From: Ceratopteris richardii
Taxonomy: Eukaryota > Streptophyta > Polypodiopsida > Polypodiales > Pteridaceae
Direction of reading: 5' to 3'
DNA: 64,000 nucleotides
NCBI GenBank assembly: GCA_020310875.1
Contig: CM035439.1
Location: 138,399,852 to 138,463,851 of the forward strand
Within the stretch, counting starts at the first letter, position 1. Each line of letters begins with the position of its first letter. Both the position numbers and the translations under genes were made by a program. Below, in pieces: positions 31,940-42,011 of this stretch. The notes below the pieces were generated by a model, which saw only the letters and a program-made list of their open reading frames with translations, made no database searches and was not told the origin of the DNA.

Positions 31940-34900
31940 CAGTCGAGATTAAAGGGTATGCAGTCCCCGGTGCTCAGTTAGATAGTGGAGCCGCAGTCAA
32001 CTTAATGACTGAGTTCATGATGAAAGCTTTGGGCCTCAACCACATGGAAGAAACATCAATGTCCTTGAGAATGGCAGATCAAACACAAGTGAAGCCTGCG
32101 GGTCTTTTAAAGAATGTAAGCACAGTTGTGGGCGGTCTAGAGTTTAAAGTTGATTATCTGATAGTAAGACCAAGGACCTCAGAGGCTACCTTCTCGATCT
32201 TACTTGGACGGCCATGGATGGTGCAAGCCGAATGTGTGCACGATTGGCGCACAAGATTTATCACAATTGGACCGAAGGCTGATCGAATACAACTTCAGGT
32301 GTCTCCAAACTTGACCGGCAAGAAATCGACAACAGCTGAGGAAAGGGAGCAAAAAGCGAAGGAAAAGGTTAGACAAGAAATGGTGCGGGTAAGATTTGCA
32401 CTGCGCACGGAGACTTCCAAGGACCTTTCACAGGATGGATTTAACCTGCAATTGTCCAACCTCCAACACGTGAAGGTGGGCGAGTACAAAGATCCACTAT
32501 GCTACAAGGATGACTCAGACCAGGAGTTGCTGGGATGGTTGACACATACAAGTGAATTTGAGTGCTACATGTTGAGCATAGACACAAAGGAAAGCAAAGC
32601 TACCCAATCCCTGGAGAAGGAAACTTCAGAAGATGAGTTGAAACGGGAGTTAGCTCCGACAATGGAAGTACAACAGTTGAGAGAAAGGGTTAGAGTGCTA
32701 GAAGTAGAACTTCTAAGGATAAGTCGAGAATTGGAAAAGGAAGCGAAGAGTAAGACTAAAGTGTCGGAAGCCATTGCAAAAGCTGAACTTAAGAAATTGG
32801 GTGCGGTTGAAAAAGAACAAAACAATGATTTACTGGCCAACCATGCACGCGTGATCGGGAGCACTTTCCAATCACAGTGTCATCAAGGAATAAGGAATAT
32901 TCGCAAGAAGCTCAGTTGGAAAAATGGGAAGTTTTTTCCAGAAAAGTTCTTGAGTGTGGGGTCAGAGCTACCAGATGAAGTACGAGATTGCATTAAATTG
33001 GCACTCAAAAATTTCAGCAAGGCCTTTGCATGGTCATACAGTGATCTGAGAGGAATTGATCCCCGAATCTGCCAACATTATATAGATTTGGAAGAAGGCA
33101 CCCGACCAATATGTCAACGACTTAGGCGGACAAATCCAGTCTATTCGGAATTGATCAAGCTGGAATTGACTAAGTTTTTGGAGGCAAGATTTATATATCC
33201 CATCGCATCCAGCGAGTGGGTATCACCAATTGTAGTGGTTCCGAAGAAAAATAAGAAAATCCGTATTTGCATAGATTATCGTAAGTTGAACGAGCGCACA
33301 AAAAAGGATCACTTCCCTTTGCGGTTTACTGATCAAATCTTGGACAGAGTGGCTGGCCATAAATTGTACTCATTTTTGGATGGTTTCAGTGGGTACAACC
33401 AGATCCAAATCCATGAGCAGGATCAATCAAAAACTACTTTCACCATAGAATGGGGTACGTATGCATATCGTGTGATGCCATTTGGATTATGCAATGCACT
33501 GGCCACATTCCAGAGGGCAATGATAGCTGCATATCAAGACTATTTGCAGGATTGGATGGAGATATTCCTCGATGATTTTGCAATCAGGGGCAATGATGAA
33601 AACATGATGGAGAGGATCGAAGCTATTTTAAGAAGAAGCATTGAAAAAGGCATCGCATTAAATCCTCAAAAGTGTACATTTGGAGTACGAAGAGGATGGC
33701 TTTTGGGACATGTTATTTCCGAAAAAGGGATCGCGGTTGACGAGGATAAAGTGGAAAAAATCGGACAACTTCCACCTCCTCAAAACTTGCGGCAACTCAG
33801 AGGATTCTTGGGGCATGCTAATTATTATCGACGATTTATATTAAATTTTGCATCAATAGCAGCACCACTGACGAATCTTTTGAGGAAGGACCAACAATAC
33901 CAATGGACTGGAGAGTGTCAAGTTGCATTCGAATTGATAAAAAATAAATTGATAAATGCGCCAATTTTAGTAGCACCTGATTGGACGAAAGAATTTCATG
34001 TGCACACAGATGCTTCTCATACTACGGTTGGAGCAGTGCTATGCCAAGCCGATGAAAAGAAGTTGGACCACCCTATTTATTACGCCAGTCGCAACTTGAA
34101 TAGCACGGAAAGAAACTACACAACTACAGAAAAGGAATGCCTCTCGATGATCTTTGCCGTGAACAAGTATCGACATTACTTGATGGGAAAACATTTCACG
34201 TTTTATGTGGATCATGAAGCCCTGAAGTACATCATTAATAAACCCGAGCTATCAGGACGATTGATGAGGTGGATGCTACTCCAAGAATTTCAGTTCACAG
34301 TGGTAACCAAACCAGGCAAAGCGCACATATTGGCTGACCATTTATCTCGAATTGTTAATGAGGAGCCAATCTCTGGTGTGCCCGACGATGCTCCTGATGG
34401 GCATCTATTCCAGGTTGATGCTAAAGTACCTTGGTATGCCTACTTGGTGAACTTCTTGTGCACGACTAAATATCCGCCAGGAGCAAGCAAGAGAGAGAAG
34501 CAAAAACTATTAGCACTGGCAAAACACCATAGCATTATTGGTGGGCAGCTCTATCGATATTTTGTACATGAAAGCATTTATCGGAGGTGTCTCGAGGAAG
34601 AAGAAGTAGCCCTAGTTTTGAGGGCATTGCATGATGAACCCTGCAGTGGGCATTTTGCTGGTGAATTGACGGCAAGAAAGATTTTATTGGCTGGGTATTG
34701 GTGGCCAACGTTGTTCAAAGACTCTCATACATACTGCAAGAAATGCGACAGATGCCAAAGAATGGGAAAACCAACACTAGCACATGTTGCTCCTCTTACG
34801 CCAGTGCTGGCTCTTAAGCCGTTTGAGAAATGGGGAATTGATTTTGTGGGGCCTATTGATCCTCCCTCAAGACGTAGATCCAATAGGTATATCTTGGTCT

Positions 34901-35664
34901 GCACTGACTATGTTACCAAGTGGGTAGAGGCTAAAGCTCTGAAGACTGACCGAGCTGTTGATGTGGCCAAATTTTTGTACGAACAAATTATCACTCGATT
35001 CGGATGCCCGTTGGAGATAGTGAGTGATAGAGGAACATATTTTGTCAACGAATTGATCGAGGAGTTAATGGAATTGTATAAGATCAAACACCGGAAAAGC
35101 ACTCCGTATTACCCGAGAGCGAATGGACAAGTGGAGGTCACCAACAAAGTTCTTGAACAGATTCTAACAAAGACAGTAGCTGTGCATAGGCGAGACTGGG
35201 ATGAAAGACTTTTGGAAGCCTTGTGGGCATATCGAACATCCTACCGAGTGACGACTAAGAGCACCCCGTTCTCTCTAGTATATGGCGAGGAAGCCATCTT
35301 TCCCATCGAAAAAGAAGTGCCGACATTAAGAGTGGCCATAGAGGCCAGGCTGGGAGAGGAAGAGTCATTGAAGGAAAGGTACATACAATTGGTCAAGCTA
35401 GAAGAAAAGAGACTCATTGCACAACAAAGTCTGGAAGCTATTCAGAAAAGACGTAAGGAGAGGCACGACAAGAATCTCAAGACCTATGTGATTCAAGAAG
35501 GGGATTTGGTGCTAGTTTATGATAGTAAATATTATAAATTCCTGGGGAAGTTACAGACAAGATGGGCAGGACCGTTTAAGGTAGTGGAACTCAACTCCAA
35601 TGGTTCCATGCAAATTCAAGATTTAGGTGAAGAATGTGCTCCCGTGAAGGTTAATGCGCTTTGA
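31936..35664 (+). CDS. Gypsy-D Pol (protease, RT, RNase H, integrase)
   Basis: 1,242 residues counted from a GTG, but the frame is open from about 31862 and overlaps gag in the -1 frame, so it is probably made as a Gag-Pol fusion. Protease: GAQLDSGAAVNLM (residues 12-24). RT: RICIDYRKLNERT, YSFLDGFSGYNQI, VMPFGLCNALATF and the catalytic IFLDDFA near residue 546. RNase H: VHTDASHTTVGAVL near 688 and YVDHEALKYI. Integrase: HDEPCSGHF...CKKCDRC zinc module near 900-940, then core acids in WGIDFVGP, IVSDRGTYF and NGQVEVTNK. The C-terminal GKLQTRWAGPFKV motif is the usual plant Gypsy ending. All catalytic residues are present, so it looks competent. Confidence 0.95.
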   Translation: MTVEIKGYAVPGAQLDSGAAVNLMTEFMMKALGLNHMEETSMSLRMADQTQVKPAGLLKNVSTVVGGLEFKVDYLIVRPRTSEATFSILLGRPWMVQAECVHDWRTRFITIGPKADRIQLQVSPNLTGKKSTTAEEREQKAKEKVRQEMVRVRFALRTETSKDLSQDGFNLQLSNLQHVKVGEYKDPLCYKDDSDQELLGWLTHTSEFECYMLSIDTKESKATQSLEKETSEDELKRELAPTMEVQQLRERVRVLEVELLRISRELEKEAKSKTKVSEAIAKAELKKLGAVEKEQNNDLLANHARVIGSTFQSQCHQGIRNIRKKLSWKNGKFFPEKFLSVGSELPDEVRDCIKLALKNFSKAFAWSYSDLRGIDPRICQHYIDLEEGTRPICQRLRRTNPVYSELIKLELTKFLEARFIYPIASSEWVSPIVVVPKKNKKIRICIDYRKLNERTKKDHFPLRFTDQILDRVAGHKLYSFLDGFSGYNQIQIHEQDQSKTTFTIEWGTYAYRVMPFGLCNALATFQRAMIAAYQDYLQDWMEIFLDDFAIRGNDENMMERIEAILRRSIEKGIALNPQKCTFGVRRGWLLGHVISEKGIAVDEDKVEKIGQLPPPQNLRQLRGFLGHANYYRRFILNFASIAAPLTNLLRKDQQYQWTGECQVAFELIKNKLINAPILVAPDWTKEFHVHTDASHTTVGAVLCQADEKKLDHPIYYASRNLNSTERNYTTTEKECLSMIFAVNKYRHYLMGKHFTFYVDHEALKYIINKPELSGRLMRWMLLQEFQFTVVTKPGKAHILADHLSRIVNEEPISGVPDDAPDGHLFQVDAKVPWYAYLVNFLCTTKYPPGASKREKQKLLALAKHHSIIGGQLYRYFVHESIYRRCLEEEEVALVLRALHDEPCSGHFAGELTARKILLAGYWWPTLFKDSHTYCKKCDRCQRMGKPTLAHVAPLTPVLALKPFEKWGIDFVGPIDPPSRRRSNRYILVCTDYVTKWVEAKALKTDRAVDVAKFLYEQIITRFGCPLEIVSDRGTYFVNELIEELMELYKIKHRKSTPYYPRANGQVEVTNKVLEQILTKTVAVHRRDWDERLLEALWAYRTSYRVTTKSTPFSLVYGEEAIFPIEKEVPTLRVAIEARLGEEESLKERYIQLVKLEEKRLIAQQSLEAIQKRRKERHDKNLKTYVIQEGDLVLVYDSKYYKFLGKLQTRWAGPFKVVELNSNGSMQIQDLGEECAPVKVNAL

Positions 35665-35914
35665 GTTAAACCATATTTCACGTGACATTAGGACGGGAGA
35701 AGCCAGACGAGATCCAAGCAGAAGGACGAAGTAGACTCCTTGTACATAGATGTATAGTTATATATATATATGCGCATATGTAAGCTATGATTTGTGTGTC
35801 ATAAGTATTCTTCCTTGCTAGCTCAAGAATTTTGGACTTCTAATTATTTTTTTTGTTGCGCAGAGGCTGTTAGGAGCTAAGTAACAAAATGCAGATCAAA
35901 TAACTCAGCTCTAT

Positions 35915-36238
35915 TTGTACGAGCTAAGGATATATTTCTCGGACCAAACATTCGCCCGCATGGACATAGATGTCGACGACTTTGAGACGGAATATGATGT
36001 GGAGGAAGCGCATTGGCTGGTATGCTTCATAAACCAGGGTTTGGATGTTATGTTTTATATTGAGTGTTTTGAGGAATACCTGACCCGACATGTAGGATGG
36101 GCAGGGGATCGATATTACTATTTCGACCCTTCGAGGGAAATGCCTAACGAAGAAAACGATGTCACTTGGGCTTGGGCAGATGTGTTAACGATAGGAAGTG
36201 ATGACGGAGCTCCTGAAGTTGAGCCCGACTCGCCCTAG
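35915..36238 (+). CDS. Small acidic ORF downstream of Gypsy-D pol
   Basis: The frame is open from at least 35915; the first ATG is at 35960, giving 93 residues. It starts MDIDVDDFETEYDVEEAHW, has a hydrophobic middle (LVCFINQGLDVMFYIECFEEYL), an aromatic YYYFDP and an acidic tail ending EVEPDSP. No signal peptide, transmembrane helix long enough for an envelope protein, or known domain was recognised. Its place, same strand and ~250 bases after pol, matches where some plant Gypsy lineages carry an extra ORF. It could be chance: base composition permits ORFs of this size. Function unknown. Confidence 0.4.
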   Translation: MYELRIYFSDQTFARMDIDVDDFETEYDVEEAHWLVCFINQGLDVMFYIECFEEYLTRHVGWAGDRYYYFDPSREMPNEENDVTWAWADVLTIGSDDGAPEVEPDSP

Positions 36239-37741
36239 GGAAGTCGTTGGGATGCAAGTACGATGTGAGGCTACATGAGACATCCCGGAGACCCACATTC
36301 TAGATCATCTAAGGATAGGTATAGGAGGGACTAAGGCATAGCCGGCTGTAGTTACCAAGTGAAAAGTCAACTCGATGAATACATATGTAGTGTCTGTAAT
36401 TGAGAGAATGGAGTGAAGAGGTGGTTGATCTGTCAGAGGCTAGAGTGTATATGTTTCCATGCAGGTGTGGGAAAAGTGGGCAAAAACCCCTTTCTTCCTC
36501 TCCCTAATTCTCAGGACTTGGGTAATTAATTAACTATAAAAAAAAAAAAGAGAAAAAGAAAAGAAAAGAAAAAATTTGCGTTGCTGTGATCATACCAATG
36601 CGCTATGGTGGGCTAGTAGGTGGGTGGAGTTATCCTAGCCGGGTGGTTAGGACCACGAGCCGCAGCTAGTTTCGCCATAGGCTTGGGATGTATATGTTTA
36701 TGTCTTAGCTATGCGCCATAACGGGTTGGTAGGTGGGTGGAGCCATCGTGGCTGAGTAGTCACGACCATGAGCTGTATCCAGCTTCGTTATGGGCTAGCT
36801 GATATATGTTATGTGTTATCATTGTGTGTTTGTGTGTTGTGCGCTGCATTGCATTGGTAGATGGGTGGAATCAACCTGATCGGGTGGTCAGGTCCACGAA
36901 TCGCATCCAATGTCAACGTAGGCCAACGTGTGATTAAAATAAAATTTACCTATGAAATTATTCCCCACTCCTGAGGGGGAGAGAGAGAGAGGAGAGGGCG
37001 ACGATCGCCTGGAAGGGAACGTTATTTGCTTGTGTGATTGATATATGATGGCTTATGACAGATCAGCTCACTTTGAATCAACATTCTTGAAGGAACGGAG
37101 ACTCTGTATGTACTTATGGATGAGGCTTTAGCGAGGTAATACACCGGTTTTGCTTTATAACTTGTGTGCTCTATCCGAGGGTTTTCCAGTGTGTGGGACA
37201 CTCCAGGTTTTTTATGTAGGTCTTGACTTGTACTCGGGTCTCGATGGCTTGTGTGGGACGATGATGGGGATTCTTCAGGTGTGTCTAGTCATGGAATAAT
37301 TGTACATAGCGAATGGTAGGTGCAATAATGGGGTATGCATTTTGGGTATGTCGCATCTCTGATTGGATTCAATTCAGTTGTCGTTGTTTATTTCGGTATT
37401 TTCTTTTCTGTTTTCCGCAATGATAGTCGCATGTGTAAAACATGGAAAGGTATGCATGTGTTATTTTGGTTGAGACTATTTTCATAATGGGATGCATGAG
37501 CAATTTGATGCATGTTGAAAATGGAGTTGCAAATATGTGCATGTTCTTGGATCATTTTAGGAGTGACTGATTTGTATGTATTCATGAGTGATTTTTTTAG
37601 CACTAATAGCTTCAATGAGTGCAGGTCCACTTGGAATGATGGCTCGATGAAAAGGTATGCGAACCAATTGTAAATTGACATGTTCATGGTTGTTTGGATT
37701 TTCTTTTGCAGCAAGAATGGCTTGTCGAGGACGACTTCACA
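36239..37741 (+). other. Gypsy-D 3' non-coding region
   Basis: No further gene. It holds an A/G-rich run (36539-36575: A-run then GAAAA repeats), the ~115-130-bp tandem repeats listed separately, and a GA-rich run near 36973-36998. The stretch 37000-37740 has no recognised content. Confidence 0.6.
36597..36932. repeat. Three diverged tandem repeats (~115-130 bp)
   Basis: Each unit contains a TTGGTAGGTGGGTGGA-like core, then a GGGTGGTCAGGACCACGAGCCGC-like segment and a TTCGCCATAGGC-like end. Units start near 36597, 36712 and 36841, and the third is incomplete. Tandem repeats between pol and the 3' LTR are known from Ogre/Tat-type elements; here this supports, but does not prove, that lineage. 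Confidence 0.7.
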
Positions 37742-37759
37742 AATAAGAAGAGGGGAGTA
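37742..37759 (+). promoter_or_regulatory. Polypurine tract of Gypsy-D
   Basis: AATAAGAAGAGGGGAGTA directly precedes the LTR start TGTTAGC at 37760. Confidence 0.9.
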
Positions 37760-40237
37760 TGTTAGCTCACAAAATGGTTGGTTTTTATGCACTAATGCGG
37801 TTCTATTTGGCAGGAAAATATGTTTGATTTCAGGTTTGCAGGACCTTTCGGCATGCAATGTCGCATTAAAATTGGATGCTTTGAAGCAGAACATGAGGCC
37901 TCGGAACTCTTTGGTGACACAAGAGGAGCTTTTGGTGATAACCAGAACAAAGTGTGGAGGAACTTTCTTTTGTAGGTGGATAATCGAAGAGGACAGTTGA
38001 TTTTTGTGTGGCAGCTGGAGCAGAGGAATGAAAGGTGGAAAATCTTACGGAGGTGTGGAGTCAGGAATCGAGGGGAAGGCCCCTTTTTAAAAAAACAAAA
38101 TGCGCATACATGATGGTTCTTTTTGTGGCTGCTGGGCATCTTATCTATGGGTGCTCTGTTGTTGGCCAGGGATATATACCCTAAGCGAAAGGTTTTGTAG
38201 GGGGGGCTCTCGTCGTCTGAGCAGAGATCGGAAGGAGGGGGATTTTATCTCATTGTCAGCAGATTCAAAGAGCAACTTGTTCGTGTCTACCTGGGCAGTA
38301 CAAGCTCTTCATCCAGAGGCTCTGTGGGAAGCGGCCAGGAATCGTGTGGGTTTTAGGAGATAGCTCTGCACTCGAAGCAAAAAGCAGAGGAGCGCATCTC
38401 AGAGGTTGATCGAGAGATACAAAACAGAGTGGCTTTGCTAGTTTTACTTTGTTCTACGGAAGGAGGAGGCATACGAGAGTGAGTTCGGAAGCTGAGTAGG
38501 ATTGTTCTTCAAAGAGTTGGTGAGGCTGACATAAGAGGAGTTTGGAAGTACTTCCAAGAGGAAGAGTACTTGAGCAAACGTTGCATGTTTTGATGCAGAG
38601 ATTAAGGATGTCTATGCTTGCCTACATAGCGAGGACATACAGATTTCAATTTATATATAGATGGTGAATTTATCGCTGACAGTAAACGTGATGAGAGACT
38701 GTAATTGCTGGAGGATTTGAGAATATGTTAACTTAAATGCATATTCATGGGTACAATGAAGTGCATTAACATTTCTAAGTTAACAACGAATGTCTACACG
38801 GTTTAAGAACAGAGTTTAGTACAACAACAGTTTGCTTTGTACGGATGATTCACGAAATCCAGAGATTATGGAGCGATATCTATTAGCCCAGCTGTTCGTG
38901 TATTTGGGCTTCTTCTCAGTCATGTGTTCCAATACACAAAGGTAGATAAATGTAAGTTTTAATTTTATTTGGGTTGAATTCTATTGTGCAACAACTCAAA
39001 TATGTCATATGCGAGCGCATGAAAATCATTGTCAACATAAAAGGTGTAATATTGTTTTGCACGCATAAAGAATAGGAATAGTTTGTTGATTGAATTCTCA
39101 TGACTTCTGTGTTTTCCTTGTTCCCATGATGTATTTCGGCGAAATCATGCGAATGTATCAACATCTTAATACTCGATGAATGAATTCAATTGTACTCCGT
39201 TTGCGATGTGAATTTGCTTTAATGGAAAATCAATGACCTTTCGAGTATTGTGGTTAAAACCTCACAAGTGATGAATACATTGTAGGGATTTGAAGAGATA
39301 TGAAGGATTTGAAGAACTGCTTTCTGACGTGATGGTGTATGCAATGCATTTGATCATTACTGTACACATCGAAGAATACTTTTAGACAACGTTTTAGATT
39401 ATTCTGTATTTTGTGTGTACTCTAAGTTAGTGGACCTGCAAATTTCGTTAGTTTTCTTGCACCTACAATTATTATAATATAAAATAAACGTCAAGATTAT
39501 ATTTTCTTAAAAACAAACATGAATTGCGCTTTGAGTCTTTTAACTGTAACTATTGATTGACGCATTAGCACACCGTGAATGAAACTTTTCATACATTATA
39601 CAAACCCTTAACAAGTGGAGGGTCACATGAGGCAAACAAGTTAGAGCTTGATCACGTATGAACTTTACATGATAACGAGAATGTATGTTGCCACAAGGCT
39701 ACGAGGGTTCTATAGGAGGTACTGAATAGTCAATATTGAGAGTTCCCATATCAATGCTTCAATTTGGAGGATAAGATATGATGTATTGTATGTTGGAAAG
39801 AGAGTCAGAGCATCCAAACTCTCTAGCTGGTACGATTCAAGAGGACTTTTGATGACTGAGCTCATGTGAAGGTCACTTTCTTGGCACTCTGTGTGCACCT
39901 CTAAGCGCGCTTGAACCCGACCACAGCATGTGAGAGGGTGTATAAGTGTTGGTGTGTGCATGTGTGTAAGAGGAGAACGGAAAGCAACAGAGGGAAAGTA
40001 AGAGTGCATGAGATTGTGTGAAAGCATAGGTATGTGTGAGAGTGAGAGAAGAGAGTTTGCTAAAAGGTAACCACTAGAGTTGAAGGCCCCTTAGTGCAGG
40101 TATTTGCCCATATTTTCCCGCGGTACATCAGATCGAAATTGTGGATTTGGGACGATCAAATGGTGACTTAGCATCAGAAGGTTTGACCAAAGGATCATTG
40201 TGTATAGGCTTTTTCCCTTGGGCTAAAAGGCTAATCA
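37760..40237 (+). repeat. 3' LTR of Gypsy-D (2,478 bp)
   Basis: Near-identical to 25379-29652 without the LINE. It supplies the empty-site sequence GTAACTATTGATTGACGC that proves the LINE insertion. ORFs within it are mirrored in the other LTR and show no recognisable protein. Confidence 0.95.
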
Positions 40238-40242
40238 AGAAA

Positions 40243-42011
40243 TTAGATAATGACATTCCTCCACCAAAAAGCCAACCAACTATTTCCATAGCATAAGCCA
40301 CTACCAAAGTTGCACAAAAATTCTTTGATGATCGTAACCCTCAAGTTGATGTCCTATAGCCATATTCAAATGGGATGTGTAGATCAAAGAGGATTGAGGA
40401 GCAATAAGGAGCCTCACATCATATTGTCAATATGGATCTTATGATTAAAATTATGGGATCAGTGAAAGAATCCATAGCTGTAGAGGAATCTCTCAAAAAC
40501 CCCAAGTGGAGAGCGACAATGAAGACTGAGTATGATATGACACTTGGGAATTGGTTGATTTACCACCAAAGAAACTGATGATTGGAACTAAGTGGATTTG
40601 GAAAGAAAAAGAAGTACAAAGTATGGATTGTTGCACATAAGAAATACAAAAGAAGATGGAACTTTAGAGAAGTAAAAAGCTCAGGTTTTTGCACAAGGAT
40701 TCTCACAAGTGGAAGGATTGAATGTCCAAGAGAAATTTGCATGAACAACTTGAATGATTACAATTTGTACAATACTTTTAATTGTTGCAGATAAAAGATG
40801 GCCTATATTTGAGATTAAAAAATTATCATTTTTGAATGGATACCTCAAAGAGGAGGTATATATATCTCATCCACTAGGTTTTGAGGTACCTCTTAGACTT
40901 AGGAAGGCATTATATGGCCTTAAGCAAGCTCCAAGGGCTAAATTGATAGCTTTTTCAAAAATCACAACTTTAAAAGAAGTACTTCTAATGCAAATTTGTA
41001 TGTTATGAGTAAACATAACCAGCTAGCACTTCTCATCTTGTATCTTGTATGTAGATGATGTGATCATTACAAGAGATCATGCGGATTTCATCAAACAAAA
41101 TCGTGCTAGTTTGAGCAATGATTTTGAGATGATAAATCTTGCGCTACTCCATTATTGCCTTACCATTGAAGTATGACAAAGGGATGATTGGATTTCCATA
41201 TCACAGCAAAAATATGCTATGGAAATCCTTAAAACCTTTGGGATGATGGACTAAAAAGTCACTAGCACACTTGTGGAGGTGAATCTTAAACTTTGAATAG
41301 GGGATGATACACCATAAGTAGATGCAAGTATAAAAGTTTGTTGGCAGTCTTATCTTTTTGTGCAACACTAGACCACATATTTGCTATGATGTTGGAGTAT
41401 CGAGAAAGTTCTCTAATAAACCAAAAGAGAGCCATTGGAATGCAATCATGCAAATTCTAAGGTACATTGCAAGAAGCTTGGATTTTGGTATTCTTTATAC
41501 CATACATGATACTCTTCAAGGGTATTGTGATTCACATTGAGCCAAAGATTTTGATTCTAGAAAATCAACTTTTGGATATTGTTTCTCACTTGGATCAAGT
41601 ATCTTTTATTGGGATTATATGAAGCAACCAACTCAAGCACCCTCTTCCACCAAGAAGAGCACAAAGCAGCTTGCTTTGCCTCTTGTGAGGTAGCTTGATA
41701 AATGAGAATTCTCGTAGATCTAGGCTTTCCATCACAAATGGTGACTACACTTAAATGTGATAATCAAAGTTATACGTTCATTGCAACCTAGTATTTCATG
41801 CTTGTACCAAGCAAACAAAAGTACAATACCATTATATTTGTGAGTTAATAGAAGATGAAATTATGGAGCTCAAATATTGTCCAACAAAGGCAAATTGGGT
41901 TAACATATTCACTAAAGCACTTGGAAAAGAGCAGCTCAACAAGCATCTTCAACACATGGGCATAGAAACATGCCTACTTGATTTATCATTCAATAAACAT
42001 TGAAGGGGGGT
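40243..42011 (+). pseudogene. Copia-C RT and RNase H, heavily decayed
   Basis: It continues the frame left at 25378. Recognisable pieces across frames: VEESLKNPKWRATMKTEYD, IGTKWIWK-like, [32 protein letters not shown] (40890-40940), CILYVDDVIITRDHADF (about 41036-41085), NTRPHICYDVGV and HWNAIMQILRYI (41358-41540), FDSRKSTFGYCFSLGSS, and an RNase H tail ending before TTGAAGGGGGG at 42001-42010. Many stops and shifts make this one of the oldest elements in the window. Confidence 0.75.
42001..42010 (+). promoter_or_regulatory. Polypurine-like tract of Copia-C
   Basis: TGAAGGGGGG follows the RNase H tail, as expected for the primer site before a 3' LTR. The next bases are TTCTACTATATG, so the LTR's TG start is not clear. 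Confidence 0.5.

Larger units (their letters stand above)
25379..40237 (+). mobile_element. Gypsy-D, 14.9-kb Ty3-gypsy element nested in Copia-C
   Basis: AGAAA flanks both ends (25374-25378 and 40238-40242). The element starts TGTTAGCTCAC and ends GCTAATCA. Layout: LTR (with a LINE inside), PBS, gag, pol (protease, RT, RNase H, H2C2, integrase), small ORF, tandem-repeat region, polypurine tract, LTR. Gag and pol are each open over their full length, and the LTRs differ at only a few sites per 100 bases by eye. It is therefore the best-preserved element here. RT before integrase marks Ty3-gypsy. No chromodomain is evident at the pol C-terminus, which suggests a non-chromoviral (Ogre/Tat/Athila-side) lineage; that lineage call is tentative. 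Confidence 0.95.

Noticed and set aside
35915..36238. Envelope-like gene of an Athila-type element
   Set aside because: Too short, with no signal peptide or membrane anchor.
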